Of a stretch of 64,000 nt of DNA, positions 1 through 12,000 are shown piece by piece. The notes below the pieces were generated by a model. The model did no database searches. It was given only the letters and a program-made list of their open reading frames with translations, and was not told the origin of the DNA. The first letter of the stretch is position 1; every line of letters starts with the position of its first letter. The stretch is from the NCBI GenBank assembly GCA_963930775.1, contig OZ005692.1, positions 186,001 through 250,000 of the forward strand, read 5' to 3'. The DNA comes from Cliona cf. orientalis. Its lineage: Eukaryota; Porifera; Demospongiae; Clionaida; Clionaidae. A program made the translations under genes and the position numbers.

Positions 1-475
1 GTAGAGCCGCTCGAGCATGCGCAGTATAAAAACTCCCTGAAATAGAGAGCAGCTCGAGCATGCGCAATAGACTTTAGGCGGTACTAGGTGGGCGTGTCCG
101 AAGTAGGCGTGTCCGACATACTCGCACGATTTGTAGCTTCCTTGGGTATTGCCTAGTGTTAAGAATGAGACAGAAGGTGTTTTTTCGCTGTCTTACATCA
201 TTTTGTCCCATTTGTTGATTCTACTTTTTCCTAAATGTTGAGATTTGCCGATTTTTGTGCGGACAGACAACAGACAACAGACGACAGACAAACCGATTGC
301 TTTACCCCCTGCTGCGCATGCGCGCACGCGGGGTAATTAGGGAATCGACTACTGCATGAAGCTACATAAATTTATAAAGCATGGATAGAAATAACTACTT
401 GTGAATAAAGAGTCTAATAGTTTGTGATTAGCTAATCATAGCAACTACTGAGTATTATTTGTTATTCACAAGAGT
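1..475. other. Left flank of the array, no gene seen
   Basis: Homology to the other array units begins near position 350, where the text joins the shared 3' flank of the receptor genes. Left of that the sequence is unrelated to other units. It holds two copies of the 15-mer GCTCGAGCATGCGCA (9-23 and 52-66), a run of GACAACA-like heptamers around 262-290, and a perfect NRF1-type palindrome at 313-324. It could be the edge of a DNA transposon or the left boundary of the array. No coding region is supported. Confidence 0.5.
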
Positions 476-3400
476 TTAACAAAACTCAGGTGTTGCTGTG
501 CATATAATTTCTTTGGCCTCAATCCGATCACTGTTTTCCTCTGGTGGTGGAGACAGATCTCGAGGCTTGGGGATTTCAAAGACAGAGAAGGTAACTTCAT
601 CTTTACCAGGTTCAATTGGAACCAGGGGATACTCATTCACCTCCTCTCCCAGCCGGGGATGATCCTTTCTAACCAGCAAATACACATGATAGATAATCAC
701 TCCAACCAGAAGGATGAAGGTTATGATGGTAGAGGTGTAGGCCACAGCTGTCTGCTTTTTAGCATCAATATTGAAGCGGTACCAACTAAAAGCAGATAAT
801 GCAAGAAGATTAAAGTATAGAATTGTATCCAAGATATCTATGAGCAGGTTTTTGTAAACAGTTACACCAGCAAATTTGCTTAGAGAGAACATCACTCCAA
901 CTAAGTATTAAGAGTGAAGTTTGAGGGTCTGCTGACACAGTGACTTGAAGCAGTGATGTACAAGACCACCCTCACGAGCAGTAGCAAGCCAGTCCAGTAG
1001 CGATACTTACTGTTGTATGGAACATGGTAGATAGAGATAAAGACATTGAGCTTAATGTTCCACTTGAAAACCTTCCATTCCGGAACACGAACAAGCCACT
1101 GCCAGAGAAAGAGAAGAATTGTGTAGGGGACACCAACTAGAATAATCAACAGGGCAACGAGTGCAAGAGCTACGTGCTTCCCTCGAAAGTATGGCACATT
1201 TCCATCAGGAAGCCATACAGTCTCTCGTGAGCCATCAGGATAGTCAAGGACAACAAACGACAAAGCTGTGATAGTCACTGAGAGGAGTTTGGAATAAGAT
1301 AGCAGGATTAGTGTAGCTAGAGTTGCAATTGGGTCTCTCTTTCCAATTAGTCCAGCAAATCGAGGGGAGTACTCGCTGACTATGATCACGATAATCACTA
1401 GCGAGATAATATAGACAGGAAATGCCAGTTGAAGCCAGGTTTTGGAGTATGTATCAAGACCATCAAAGAAACAGACGTCAATTCCTATGTCCAGATTAAG
1501 CCAAGCTACAAACACAGTGGGAAAGCTAGGCTCTGATGATGGAAAGAAGATGGCATTATTAGCTGCTATGATGTTAGCATAAAAGATAAAGCCATTGATC
1601 AATCCAACAGCCACTGTCATGTTGAGGGCTAACAGTGCAGTCACCAGCAAGATTCCTGCTACGATGGCAGCTAGGAGAATTACAACAAGCACTGCAGGCC
1701 AGTGACTGTGACAAGATAAGCAACGAGAACTACCTAGGGAGAGGCTGAGGTATTCCTGACAACCTCCACATAAAACTCCACTACGATTGTAAGCACACTG
1801 TGCATCTGCTCCATCAGGAAGGTTGAGATTCATGCTGATATTTTTAGTTTGAAGTTGGCAGTAGTCCAAAGGGCAGTTGGGATGAATGATATAGCCAGGT
1901 GGGTCAGTGTCATTGATGTGAGTGATCCATGAGTTAGTATTCACTCTCACAAGAGATTTAGTTGTTGAGTTGCAGCTAATGATATGGGGAGACAATTTTG
2001 AGTCGCAATGACATCCACATCTTGTATCACTATTAAGAGGCTGAAAGCCAACTGGGCAGATGCACTCACTGAACTCTATATACAGATGTCGTATGGAAAG
2101 TGTGGAGCTTCCACAAGGACCATCGGCAAAGAGGTTTATTGTTTCAGAGTTGTGAGGAGAGAACACATTGAATGTTACATTGCTACAGTTTTTCCCTACA
2201 CTTTGAGTTTGCTGTCCTTCACCAAAGCCACCATCTTGTGAAGATAGAGAACTGATGATGTTTGCATCTACAGAATGATTGACCTGATCCACTGCAACAA
2301 GTGGCATAGTGAAAGCTTCTCCTTTCTTAACTTTGATGGTTGGTGGCTGGTAGTTACAGTCTGGCTCACTTTCACTCTTACAAAAACAAACTCGAACAGG
2401 CAGAGAGGATATGGTATCTAATGCTGTTATGTTGGTGATGACACCAAGGTAACTGACACCACTATAGTGTGATGGTCTTGAGAATGCGCACACTTCAGCG
2501 AATGGACTTGGGATGCATCTGTCCAGTAGTCCTCCAAAGATGTTGGCTCCTTGCTCACTTGCAGTGTTACCAGAGAAGAATGTGTTTATTAATCTCTTTT
2601 TTATTAAGTATCGATGAAGTGCAAGTGTTTGGATAAAGCATTCATTGTCAGGTGAGCAAGTGCCAGCATTGGTATCATCTGCCACATATATGGCTCCTCC
2701 ATACTTTGCATGGTTAGTTTGGAATAATATTATTAGTAAGTGTTCAGGAGTACGAGTAAGTTTTAGGACGTACAATTTTGCATTAGCTTCTAAATAAAGT
2801 CCACTTCCATTTTTTGCTCTGTTGTTGATGAATTGAAGAGTCCCTGGTTGATATACAGCAATAGTTGAACTAGTGGCATGGATTCCTCCACCCCTCACAG
2901 CATCGTTGTCAGAGATGATACAGTTTCCCCTGACTTCAAGATCACTTTGTTGGAGAGAAATCCCACCTCCACTGTTGACTGTGGCTGTGTTGTTGGCTAT
3001 TGTTGTTTCACCATACATCATGATTTTACTCTTGATGGCTAATATTGCTCCACCACGCCTTGCTTGGCTGTTTGATAAACTGCTTACTCCAGTGAAGATC
3101 ACAGTCGACTGGAAGCTTGTGATTGCCCCTCCTTCTTCTAAAGCATTAATTGTTTTGTTCGATTGTTTTGTACAGTTCTCTAATCTTGTGTAGGCACTGA
3201 AAGTGAGGTTGCTATTAAAAATATATAGAGTGATCCTGAATTATAATCAAATGTACCATTAGTAATATGTGAGAAGCTGGCTATGGTGACTAGTATTCCT
3301 CCATAGCTGTTAGCTTTATTAGCATAAAAACTGCTGCCAATAATGTTAAATGATGAAGCAAGGGCCCATGCTACACCACCAACTGAAGCTGCACTGTTGT

Positions 3401-5168
3401 TAGTAAAAGTACTACTAGTGATATTGAACGACGAACCAAATGTAAACATAACACCACCATTATCAGCTGCACAGTTATTAGTAAAAATACTGCAGGTAAT
3501 ATTAAATGACGAATCAGATGTGTACATGACACCACCACGATTATCTGCACTGTTGTTAGTAAAAGTACTACTGGTGATATTGAATATCAAATCAGATGTT
3601 TCCATGACACCACCATCATCAGTTGCACTGTTGTTAGTAAAAGTGCTGCTGGTGATATTGAATAACGAATCAGATGTTTCCATGACACCACCATCATCAG
3701 CTGCACTGTTGTTAGTAAAAGTGCTGCTGGTGATATTGAATGACGAATCATGTGTTTCCATGACACCACCATCATCAGCTACACTGTTGTTAGTAAAAGT
3801 GCTGCTGGTGATATTGAATGACGAATCATGTGTTTCCATGACACCACCATCATCAGCTGCACTGTTGTTAGTAAAAGTGCTGCTGGTGATATTGAATGAC
3901 GAATCATGTGTTTCCATGACACCACCATCATCAGTTGCACTGTTGTTAGTAAAAGTGCTGCTGGTGATATTGAATGACGAATCAGATGTTTCCATGACAC
4001 CACCATCATCAGCTGCACCGTTGTTAGTAAAAGTACTGCTGATGATATTAAATGATGAATTATATGTGTCCATGACACCACCACGATAAGCTGCACTATT
4101 GTTATTAAAGATACTGCCAATAACAGTGAATGTCCCACTAATTGCATGAATTACTCCACTGAATCCATTATTAGCTGCATTATCACTGAAAGTGCTATCT
4201 GTGATTCTGAAGTTTGAGTCATATATCAGTAATACTCCTGCATTATGACCAGCACTATTGTTAGTGAAAGTGGTACCATGGATACTGAATGTGTCCCTAT
4301 CATATGCTATCATCACTCCACCGTGGTTCATGGCTGCATTTTCAATGAAATTGCTATTTTTGATGCTGATTGAGGATTCCGATGTGATCATGACCCCAGC
4401 AAAACTGGCTTTATTATAGCTGTAAGTGCTTCCAACAACATGGAGACTGCTATTGTGGGCAAACAGTGCTCCTCCTATCTCGGCTCTATTGTCTGTGAAC
4501 TTGCTGCTAACAATTGAAACATTGCTGAAGGTTGTGCACACCGCACCACCAACTGCAAGCGATGAATTTCGATTTCTATAGAAGCAGTTCAGTATATCTT
4601 TAAGGTATTCAAACTTTGCGATATCATGATGTTCAAATGTGCTAGCATGTATATTGGAAAGGAATGAACTTCTTGCAATGCTAGCATCAGTCACTTCATT
4701 CAGCACTAGTGCTGTGCCTCTTCCTTCCACACCCTCAAAGATGGTGTCTTCAACTTTAAACTGCCCCACTTGGCTAACTTTGTTACCTCCACAGCCAACA
4801 AAGTGCAGATCCTTTATCATAGCAAATGTTATCTCACTGATATTGAACCTTCCTGACTGACTGCCACATTCTACAAACACAGTTCCATTGCCTCCTATGA
4901 CCTTTGTCATTGAGAAGTTGTCTGCATGAGACAGAGAGAGCTCTCCATCAAGACTGTGATTTCCTAGCAGAAAGGTGAGAGATACGTTAGTTTCATTGCC
5001 GAGGTAGCTGGTGAAATTAGCAGCCAACTGTGGTAGAGTAAGGCAGGGATCTCCAGGACAGTGGACACTCAGTGAGGGTGTGATGTAGTAGTGTGCCTGC
5101 TGGCTGTTGGCAGAGTCAGCATACACCAAGAGGAATAGTAACAGATTGCAGATAGAAAAGTAACTCAT
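476..5168 (-). pseudogene. R1: beta-helix multi-TM receptor-like gene, frameshifted
   Basis: This is a member of the array's large membrane-protein family. Reading from the ATG at 5168, it has a signal peptide (MSYFSICNLLLFLLVYADS), a conserved N-domain with CPGDPCLTLPQLA, about 13 beta-helix repeats of the form SSFNITSSTFTNNSAADDGGVM, a Cys-rich stem and the multi-TM region. Against the intact copy at 9049-13452 the frame breaks at least three times: a 2-nt AT gain near 3220-3226 in TATATATTT, a 1-nt T gain near 943, and an 8-nt loss near 903-907. The last two fall in TM6-TM7. The C-terminal tail (476-895) is otherwise well kept. An upstream in-frame ATG at 5288 lies beyond the TATA-like box, so 5168 is the better start. 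Assembly error could explain single-base breaks, but three together suggest a decaying copy. Confidence 0.8.
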
Positions 5169-5253
5169 TTTTTTCAGCTGATCGAATGAGAGCACTGTTA
5201 CTAGAATCTGATGTGGTACTGGACAAAATCTAAAATCTGATATGCTAACGTTA

Positions 5254-5272
5254 TGATTCTTTTTTATAAACA
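5254..5272 (-). promoter_or_regulatory. TATA-like promoter element of R1
   Basis: On the minus strand this reads TTTATAAAAAAGAATCATAA, about 90-100 bp upstream of the R1 ATG. The same block, with its flanking AGATTTTAGATTTTGTCC text, recurs upstream of R4, R5 and R6 and, in shorter form, R2. Conservation in a non-coding position supports a core promoter; the TATA role is inferred. Confidence 0.5.
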
Positions 5273-5348
5273 CATGAACTTCAGTCACCAGCTATTATAA
5301 TATAATGGCCACTGACTGACTACCAACCTCTCTTGCAATCTGTCACAT

Positions 5349-6245
5349 AGGCGGCGGAACCGGGGGGGCAGGGGGGGCAGTTGCCCCCCCCACTTTCAGA
5401 GAAGGGGGGGCCGCTGATTGCCCCCCCAAAATCCAGGGCCTAATGAGGTCACAAATCAGCCAGACCTATCTCTTTTCATGATAGATACACCAAGATATTG
5501 TCAAAAGCTGCCTAGAATAGCCTCAAAAGTCGATCATTAACCCTCGGCGCATGCGCGAGGGTTACGGTAGTCGTTCTGTGTGTGAGTGAGTGAGTGTGTG
5601 TGTCTGTTACCACGCTAGCTGCTACATACCTGTTTTATACGTTGAAAACAAGGTGCCATTAGGCTTTTCGTCGTAGATGCAATATATGCATTGTGTGGAT
5701 TTCGTTGAAAATGCTTTGTTCAAAAGTTCTGGCGACATTTTCTGACCACCACCGCCTTCTTCGCTTCTTGTCGAGTTCTCGCTTGATGAAAGAGATAGTA
5801 GCCGCTTCATTTCAAGAAGATTAGTGTGTAGCTCAAGCGATAGTTCTTGTAACTCGACTGACTCATTACTAGTCACAGTTACTGTCAACGACGCTTCTTG
5901 GCTTTACAGTGATAAATCTGCTGATCTGGCATGCACGTGGTACTATTGCGTAATACCTTGCAATCCGTAATGAATTCTTGTGGTCATCTACAACACTGTT
6001 AACAGCAACAGAGTGTTGCAGGCTTAGCTTGCAATGTAGACTAGTCACTACTGCAATAAATCTCACAGCGCCGAGGGTTTAGCACCAATGGTGTTCATTG
6101 TGCCAGTTTCTTTCTTCTAGATAGCAATAGCACCATCACAATCCACGAGTGACCTTTAAACTTCAATTAAGTGGGCGTGGTCCAAAAATTTCGCGCGCAA
6201 TGAATGGTTATCTGCCCCCCCAAATAGAACTTCCTTCCGCCGCCT
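5349..6245. mobile_element. DNA transposon remnant with AGGCGGCGGAA terminal inverted repeats
   Basis: The 897-bp segment starts AGGCGGCGGAACCGGGGGGG and ends with the inverse TTCCGCCGCCT. It interrupts the conserved upstream flank of R1: other units read straight through from TTGCAATCACTGATAA. Subterminal DNA at 6171-6204 (GGGCGTGGTCCAAAAATTTC, then a CGCGCG run) matches the interior of the 353-bp element in R6, so both may belong to one superfamily. An 88-codon minus-strand open frame (5622-5888) inside has no family I recognise. Flanks show only weak target-duplication traces. Confidence 0.7.
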
Positions 6246-6900
6246 ATTATCACTGATAATCTACAATTAAGTTCCTATAGATAGAAGCTGTGTAAATCAA
6301 ACAATTCATGTAGCTTCCAATTCTAATCAATTCAATCATTCTAATCAAATCATTCAATTGTGGGACTACACATGGAGCTACTGGCTGGCTTCCGCATGCA
6401 CTCTGATCTGGCCACTACACCATCTGTCTTTTCCATCAATCCTTACAATTCAAAGATCACTACAGAGACCTCTAGCTTGTCTGGAAGCATCATCCAATGG
6501 ATAATTGAATTGGCTGGGCACACACCAATGCCATTTTACAAGACCCACTGTCTGGGAAGGTCATTCTATTGAATTGATGTTGCAATTGGGTACATACCCA
6601 GCAGGATACTGCAACAAATGATTGAGAATCACATTAAAATATAATTGTGGCCATAAACTTTATATGCTAATAGTATAGTGTCTTATATAATATGATCCTT
6701 TGCACGGCACTGAGACTAAACATGCTGCTAGCTTAACAGTGTTACATGTAGAGGTATACTACTAGCCGGGTACCTTAATTTAAATATAGCACACTTGTGC
6801 ACACATTATTATAACAAACAAAGTCAATAATATTGTACAAACAATAATTATTAATACTGAGTATCAATTTAGCTTCTATAGTCATGGAACTTGTAGTTAG
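6246..6900. other. Intergenic, no gene seen
   Basis: AT-rich spacer repeated with variations in every unit (for example around 39160-39780 and 47100-47750). It holds the words GGCTGGCTTCC and GGATACTGCAACAAATGA in each. It probably covers R upstream DNA and the 3' UTR of the pseudokinase copy. No open frame with family support. Confidence 0.5.
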
Positions 6901-8569
6901 TTACAGCTGGTTGCCGCCACCGCGAAGAAAAGGTTCATTCGTATCAGGTGACATCTGTGAGCTGATTGGGTGCTTCTCTTTCTTACGACCGAAGAGCTGT
7001 TGTATCGGCCTAGGCATTCTGTCCTTCCATGAACCAGCCGTGTGTCCACCATCGTCACGATCACCCCCTCCTACCGGGCGGCTCTTTGGTGCCTTCTGTT
7101 GACGTGGCTTGTTCTTACGGACCTTCTCCAAAACAGTCTTCATGGGATCACTCAACTGAACCTGTGTACAAATAACAGTGAAGTTTAGTACATTGAATCA
7201 GATGTTGGAATTTTTGACTCACTGAAGCAGGGTCAAAGTTCTGGGTTTCTGGTAGAGGATTGTCAAAGAAATCTTGAGCTATTATCTGAAAGAAAAAAAG
7301 AAACAGAGATATCTGTAGTTGCTTAATGGATTAGTTAATATGTAATACTACACAATCATATAAGTGTCATAACTAAAAATTTAATGTTTGTTGAATAGAT
7401 GGGACAAATTACTTCATAATTCGATACCCATACAATTATAGTTGCTACTGTAGTATAGGTCTGTACATGTAGTTACAACTGCTAAGAATAATGATGAATG
7501 GCATACTTTTGAGATGCTGTGAGGAAACCCATCTTCGAATATGAACTGCAGTATTGGCCTAATAGCCTTAGGCACCGTCTTGTACTCCCCAGCTCCAGGT
7601 CGAATCTGGGTCAATTCATACCCAGCGGCCATCTCAAAGATAAGGTGACCTGAAATGCAAAAAAAGAAGGGAAATTTACACAACGAAGCATATTATGTCA
7701 TGCGTGGATACCAATACTGGTGCTAATCTCACAAGCAGCCTTTAGATCAATTTATGCATGGAGGGACTAGAGCCAAAGAGAAAGGATCAAAGCAGTAATT
7801 TTGCTAGGCCCTGATATGAGAATTTGACTCACCAAATAGAATTGTGTCAAATCTATCCAAATGGTCCTTGCACCTCATGAAGAGTCTGGTCTTGTACCCC
7901 AGCAGTGTGTTCTCGTAGCCTCCAAGCTGACAGACATCATCGACGACAAAGATATTACCACTTTGAACGTGCCCCAGCATTGGGAAATGCTTGCTATACA
8001 GAAACATCATTGCCTGCAGCAGTAACATGTCGTTAATGTCGAAGTTACTGTAATTGCTGATGTATAGCTACTCATATCTATATATAGTAGCTGGTGATAT
8101 CAGGGAGCAAATCTTTATACCTCAAGAACATGTCTTCCATATCGAGCTATCTTGTCTGCGGGAAGTCCCCTACAGCGATGAGCATACTTCTGAGTCCAAG
8201 TCACAATTGGATGACTAGCCTAAAGTGCATACACATGCAATCGTTAAGTTTTATAGCTACTAGGTATAAATAATTTTTCTAGGTGCCTGAGTGTTAGCTA
8301 GAGTATGTACATTGTAAATCATATCTTTTAAGGAGCCATCGTTTCACTGAGGCTGGACCATCACCAGGAGCCTATGGTCAACTAGATAGTCTATTCTCTC
8401 AATTGGGTAAATGAAAGGATGCTAGAAAGTAGAATAATAATATTATTACTAACACATACATAAAAAAGAAGGATTTCGAGGTACATACCACTCTGATAGC
8501 TTCTAGCAATTGGTTTAGTCCCTTTTGATACTTGTGCAATTGCAGAGGACAGCTGCCGGAGACTGGAGA
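6901..8569 (-). pseudogene. PXK-A: 3'-half copy of PXK-like pseudokinase, with nonsense codon
   Basis: Seven exons line up one-to-one with the last seven exons of the gene at 47752-51236: 8489-8569, 8311-8421, 8121-8219, 7833-8013, 7507-7649, 7223-7285 and 6901-7161, all with GT-AG borders. They encode the C-terminal pseudokinase domain (GHVQSGN in place of HRD, GGY in place of DFG) and the basic tail. The 5' exons for signal peptide, ectodomain, TM and juxtamembrane segment are absent. In exon 8311-8421 a CGA arginine codon seen in the sister copy is TGA (minus strand of 8344-8346), a premature stop. Without a 5' end and with the stop it is unlikely to make the parental protein. Confidence 0.85.
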
Positions 8570-9048
8570 CTGAGTAATGATGTCACAATTAATCACATGT
8601 ACATAATGTCCATAATAATATTATGATTTAGGAGATTATTATGTTCCAAGACTCAAGTTTGTATATAATAAATTTTTAGAAATTCTAGGGGGGAATCTAC
8701 CTCAGGGGCAGTGGGGAATATCTCTGTACCTCCCCTCTACGATATACATGACTGCAATATTGGAGTATGTAGTATGGTTAACATCATGAACATGTGTGGT
8801 ATATATACCAATACTTTTTTCGCCACGGTGTGTTAGCAACTTGTTCATGAACAGCATAACATAACATTATTCAACAAATACAATAAAACAAATTCTAGTT
8901 ACAAAATTAGGGGACTACTGAAGCTACATAAATTTATAAAGCATCAATAGAAGTAACTACTTGTGAATGAAGAGTCTAACAGTTTGTGATTAGCTATTAA
9001 ATCATGGCAATTACTGAGTATTGATGTTATTTTGTTGTTCATCAGAGT
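8570..9048. other. Junction between pseudokinase copy and R2 3' flank
   Basis: Up to about 8780 the sequence follows the intron upstream of the last copied PXK exon (CCTCAGGGGCAGTGGGGAATA, matching about 49540-49600). It then changes to the 3' flank shared by receptor genes (CAACTTGTTCATGAACAGCAT). The break marks the duplication end point. No gene is seen. Confidence 0.6.
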
Positions 9049-12000
9049 TTAACGATACACAGGCGTTGCTGTGCATATAATTTCTTTGACCTCAATCTGA
9101 TCATTGTTTTCCTCTGGTGGTGGAGACTGATCTCGAGGCTTGGGGATTTCAATGACAGAGAAAGTCACTTCATCTTTACCAGGTTGAACTGGAGCCAGGG
9201 GATACTCATTCACCTCCTCTCCCGGCCGGGGATGATCCTTTCTAACCAGCAAGTAGACATGATAGATAACCACTCCAACCAGAAGGATGAAGGTTATGAT
9301 GGTAGAGGTGTAGGCCACAGCTGTCTGCTTTTTAGCGTCAATTTTGAAGCGATACCAACTAAAAGCAGACAATGCAAGAAGATTGAAGTAGAGCCCTGTC
9401 TCTATGATGTTCAAGAATGATTTTTTGTACACCCTCACTCCAGTAATTTCTTTAATAAGAAAGAGGCTTCCAACTAAGATGTTTGTTATTAAGAGTGAAG
9501 TTTGAGGGTCTGCTGACACAGTGACTGAAGCAGTGATGTACAAGACCACCCTCACGAGCAGTAGCAAGCCAGTCCAGTAGCGATACTTACTGTTGTACGG
9601 AGCATGGTGGACAGAGATAAAGGCATTGAGCTTAGTGTTCCTTGTCCACTTGAAAACCTTCCACTTTGGAGCACGAACAAGCCACTGCCAGAGAAAGAGT
9701 AGAATTGTGTAGGGGACACCAACTAGAATAATCAACAGGGCAACGAGGACAAGAGCTACGTGCTTCCCTCGAAAGTATGGCACATTTCCATCAGGAAGCC
9801 ATACAGTCTCTCGTGAGCCATCAGGATAGTCAAGGACAGCAAACGACAAAGCTGTGATAGTCACTGAGAGAAGTTTGGCATAAGATAGCAGGATTAGTGT
9901 AGCTAGGGTTGCAATTGGGTCTCTCTTTCCAATTAGTCCAGCAAATCGAGGGGAGTACTCACTGATTATGATCACGATAATCACTAGAGAGATAATGTAG
10001 ACTGAAAATACCAGTTGAAGCCAGGTTTTGGAGTATGTATCAAGACCATCAAAGAAACAGACGTCAATTCCTATGTCCAGATTAAGCCAAGCTACAAACA
10101 CAGTGGGAAAGCTAGGCTCTGACGATGGAAAGAAGACGGCATTGTTAGCTGCTACGATGTTGGCAAAAAAGATAAAGCCATTGATCAGTCCAACAGCCAC
10201 TGTCATGTTGAGGGCTAACAGTGCAGTCACTAGCAAGATTCCTGCTACGATGGCAGCTAGGAGAATTACAACAAGCACTGCAGGCCAGTGACTGTGACAA
10301 GATAAGCAACGTGAACTACCTAGGGAGAGGCTGAGGTGTTCCTGACAACCTCCACATAAAACTCCACTACGATTGTAGGCACACTGTGTATCTGATCCAT
10401 CAGGAAGGTTGAGATTCATGCTGACATTTTCAGTTGGAGGTTGGCAGTAGTCCAAAGGGCAGTTGAGATGAATGACATAGCCAGGTGGGTCAGTGTCATT
10501 GATGTGAGTGATCCATGAGTTAGTGTTCACTCTTATAAGGGATTTAGTTGTTGAGTTGCAGCTAGTAATATGGGGAGATAATTTTGAGTCGCAATCACAT
10601 CCACATCTTGTATCACTATCAAGAGGCTGAAAGCCAACTGGGCAAGTGCACTCACTGAACTCTATATACAGTTGTCGTGTGGAAAGTGTGGAGCTACCAC
10701 AAGGACCATCAGCAAAGAGGTTTATCATTTCAGAGTTGTGAGGAGAGAACACATTGAATGTTACATTGCTACAGTTTTTCCCTACACTTTGAGTTTGCTG
10801 TCCTTCACTAAAGCCACCATCTTGTGAAGATAGAGAACTGATGATGTTTGCATCTACAGAATGATTGACCTGATCCACTGCAACAAGTGGCATAGTGAAA
10901 GCTTCTCCTTTCTTGACTTTGATGGTTGGTGGCTGGTAGCTGCAGTCTGGCTCACTCTCACTCTTACAAAAACAAAATCGAACAGGCAGAGAGGATATGG
11001 TACTTAATGCTTTTATGTTGGCGATGTCACCAAGGTAACTGACACCACTATAGCGTGATGGTGGTGCTTCTTGTCTGTACACTTCAGCAAATGGATTTGG
11101 GATGCATCTGTCCAGTAGTCCTCCAAAGATATTGGCTCCTTGCTCACTTGCAGTGTTATCAGAGAAGCCAAGTGTGGTGAATATAACAGATGAACATAAA
11201 GAATAGTAATACAGTGCAAGTGTTTGAATAAAGCATTCATTGTCAGGTGAACAAGCACCAGCATTGGTATTGTCTGCCACATATATGGCTCCTCCATAGT
11301 TGGCATGGTTAGCTTGAAATAGTAGGTTTTCAGAGCATGAAGTGGATTGAACTCTCAGTACATACAATTTGGCATTAGCTTCTAAATAAAGTCCACTTCC
11401 ATTTTCTGCTCTGTTTTTGATGAATTGAAGAGTCCATGGTTGATATACAGCAATTTTTGAACTGGTTGCATGGATTCCTCCACCCCTCACAGCATCGTTA
11501 TCAGAGATAGTACAGTTTCCCCTGACTTCAAGATCACTTTGTTGGAGAGAAATCCCACCTCCACTTCTGACTGTGGCTGTATTGTTGGCTACTGTTGTTT
11601 TACCATACGTTATGATTTTACTCTCGATGGCTAATATTGCTCCACCACGCCTTGCTTGGTTGTTTGATAAACTGCTTACTCCAGTGAAGATCACACTCGA
11701 CTGGACACTTGTGATTGCCCCTCCTTCTTCTCTTGCTTCAGCGGTTTTGTTCGATTGTTCTGCACAGTTCTCTAATCTTGTGTAGCCACTGAAATTGAGG
11801 TTGCTGTTGAAAATATAGAGTGATCCTGAATTATAATTGAACGTACCACTAGTAACATGTGTGGAGCTTTCTATAGTGACTATTATTCCTCCAAATCTGT
11901 TAGCTTTGTTAGCATAAAAACTGCTGCTAATAATGTTAAATGATGAAGCTTCGATAATATACGCGACACCACCACTATCAGCTGCACTGTTGTTAGTAAA

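Noticed and set aside
3343..4089. Long plus-strand open frame of LLLVKVLLVILNDES repeats (also near 24264-25320, 25329-26066 and 37170-37880)
   Set aside because: Antisense shadow of the beta-helix repeats. Repeat lengths divisible by three keep other frames open; no start context, splice sites or family support.
3587..4147. Minus-strand frame with repeated LLLTTVQLMVVSW text
   Set aside because: Alternative frame of the same receptor repeats; the signal-peptide frame is the coding one.
5169..5288. N-terminal extension MTEVHVFIKKNHNVS on R1, R5 and R6
   Set aside because: It spans the conserved TATA-like block and lies before the signal peptide; it is better explained as promoter/5' UTR that happens to be open.
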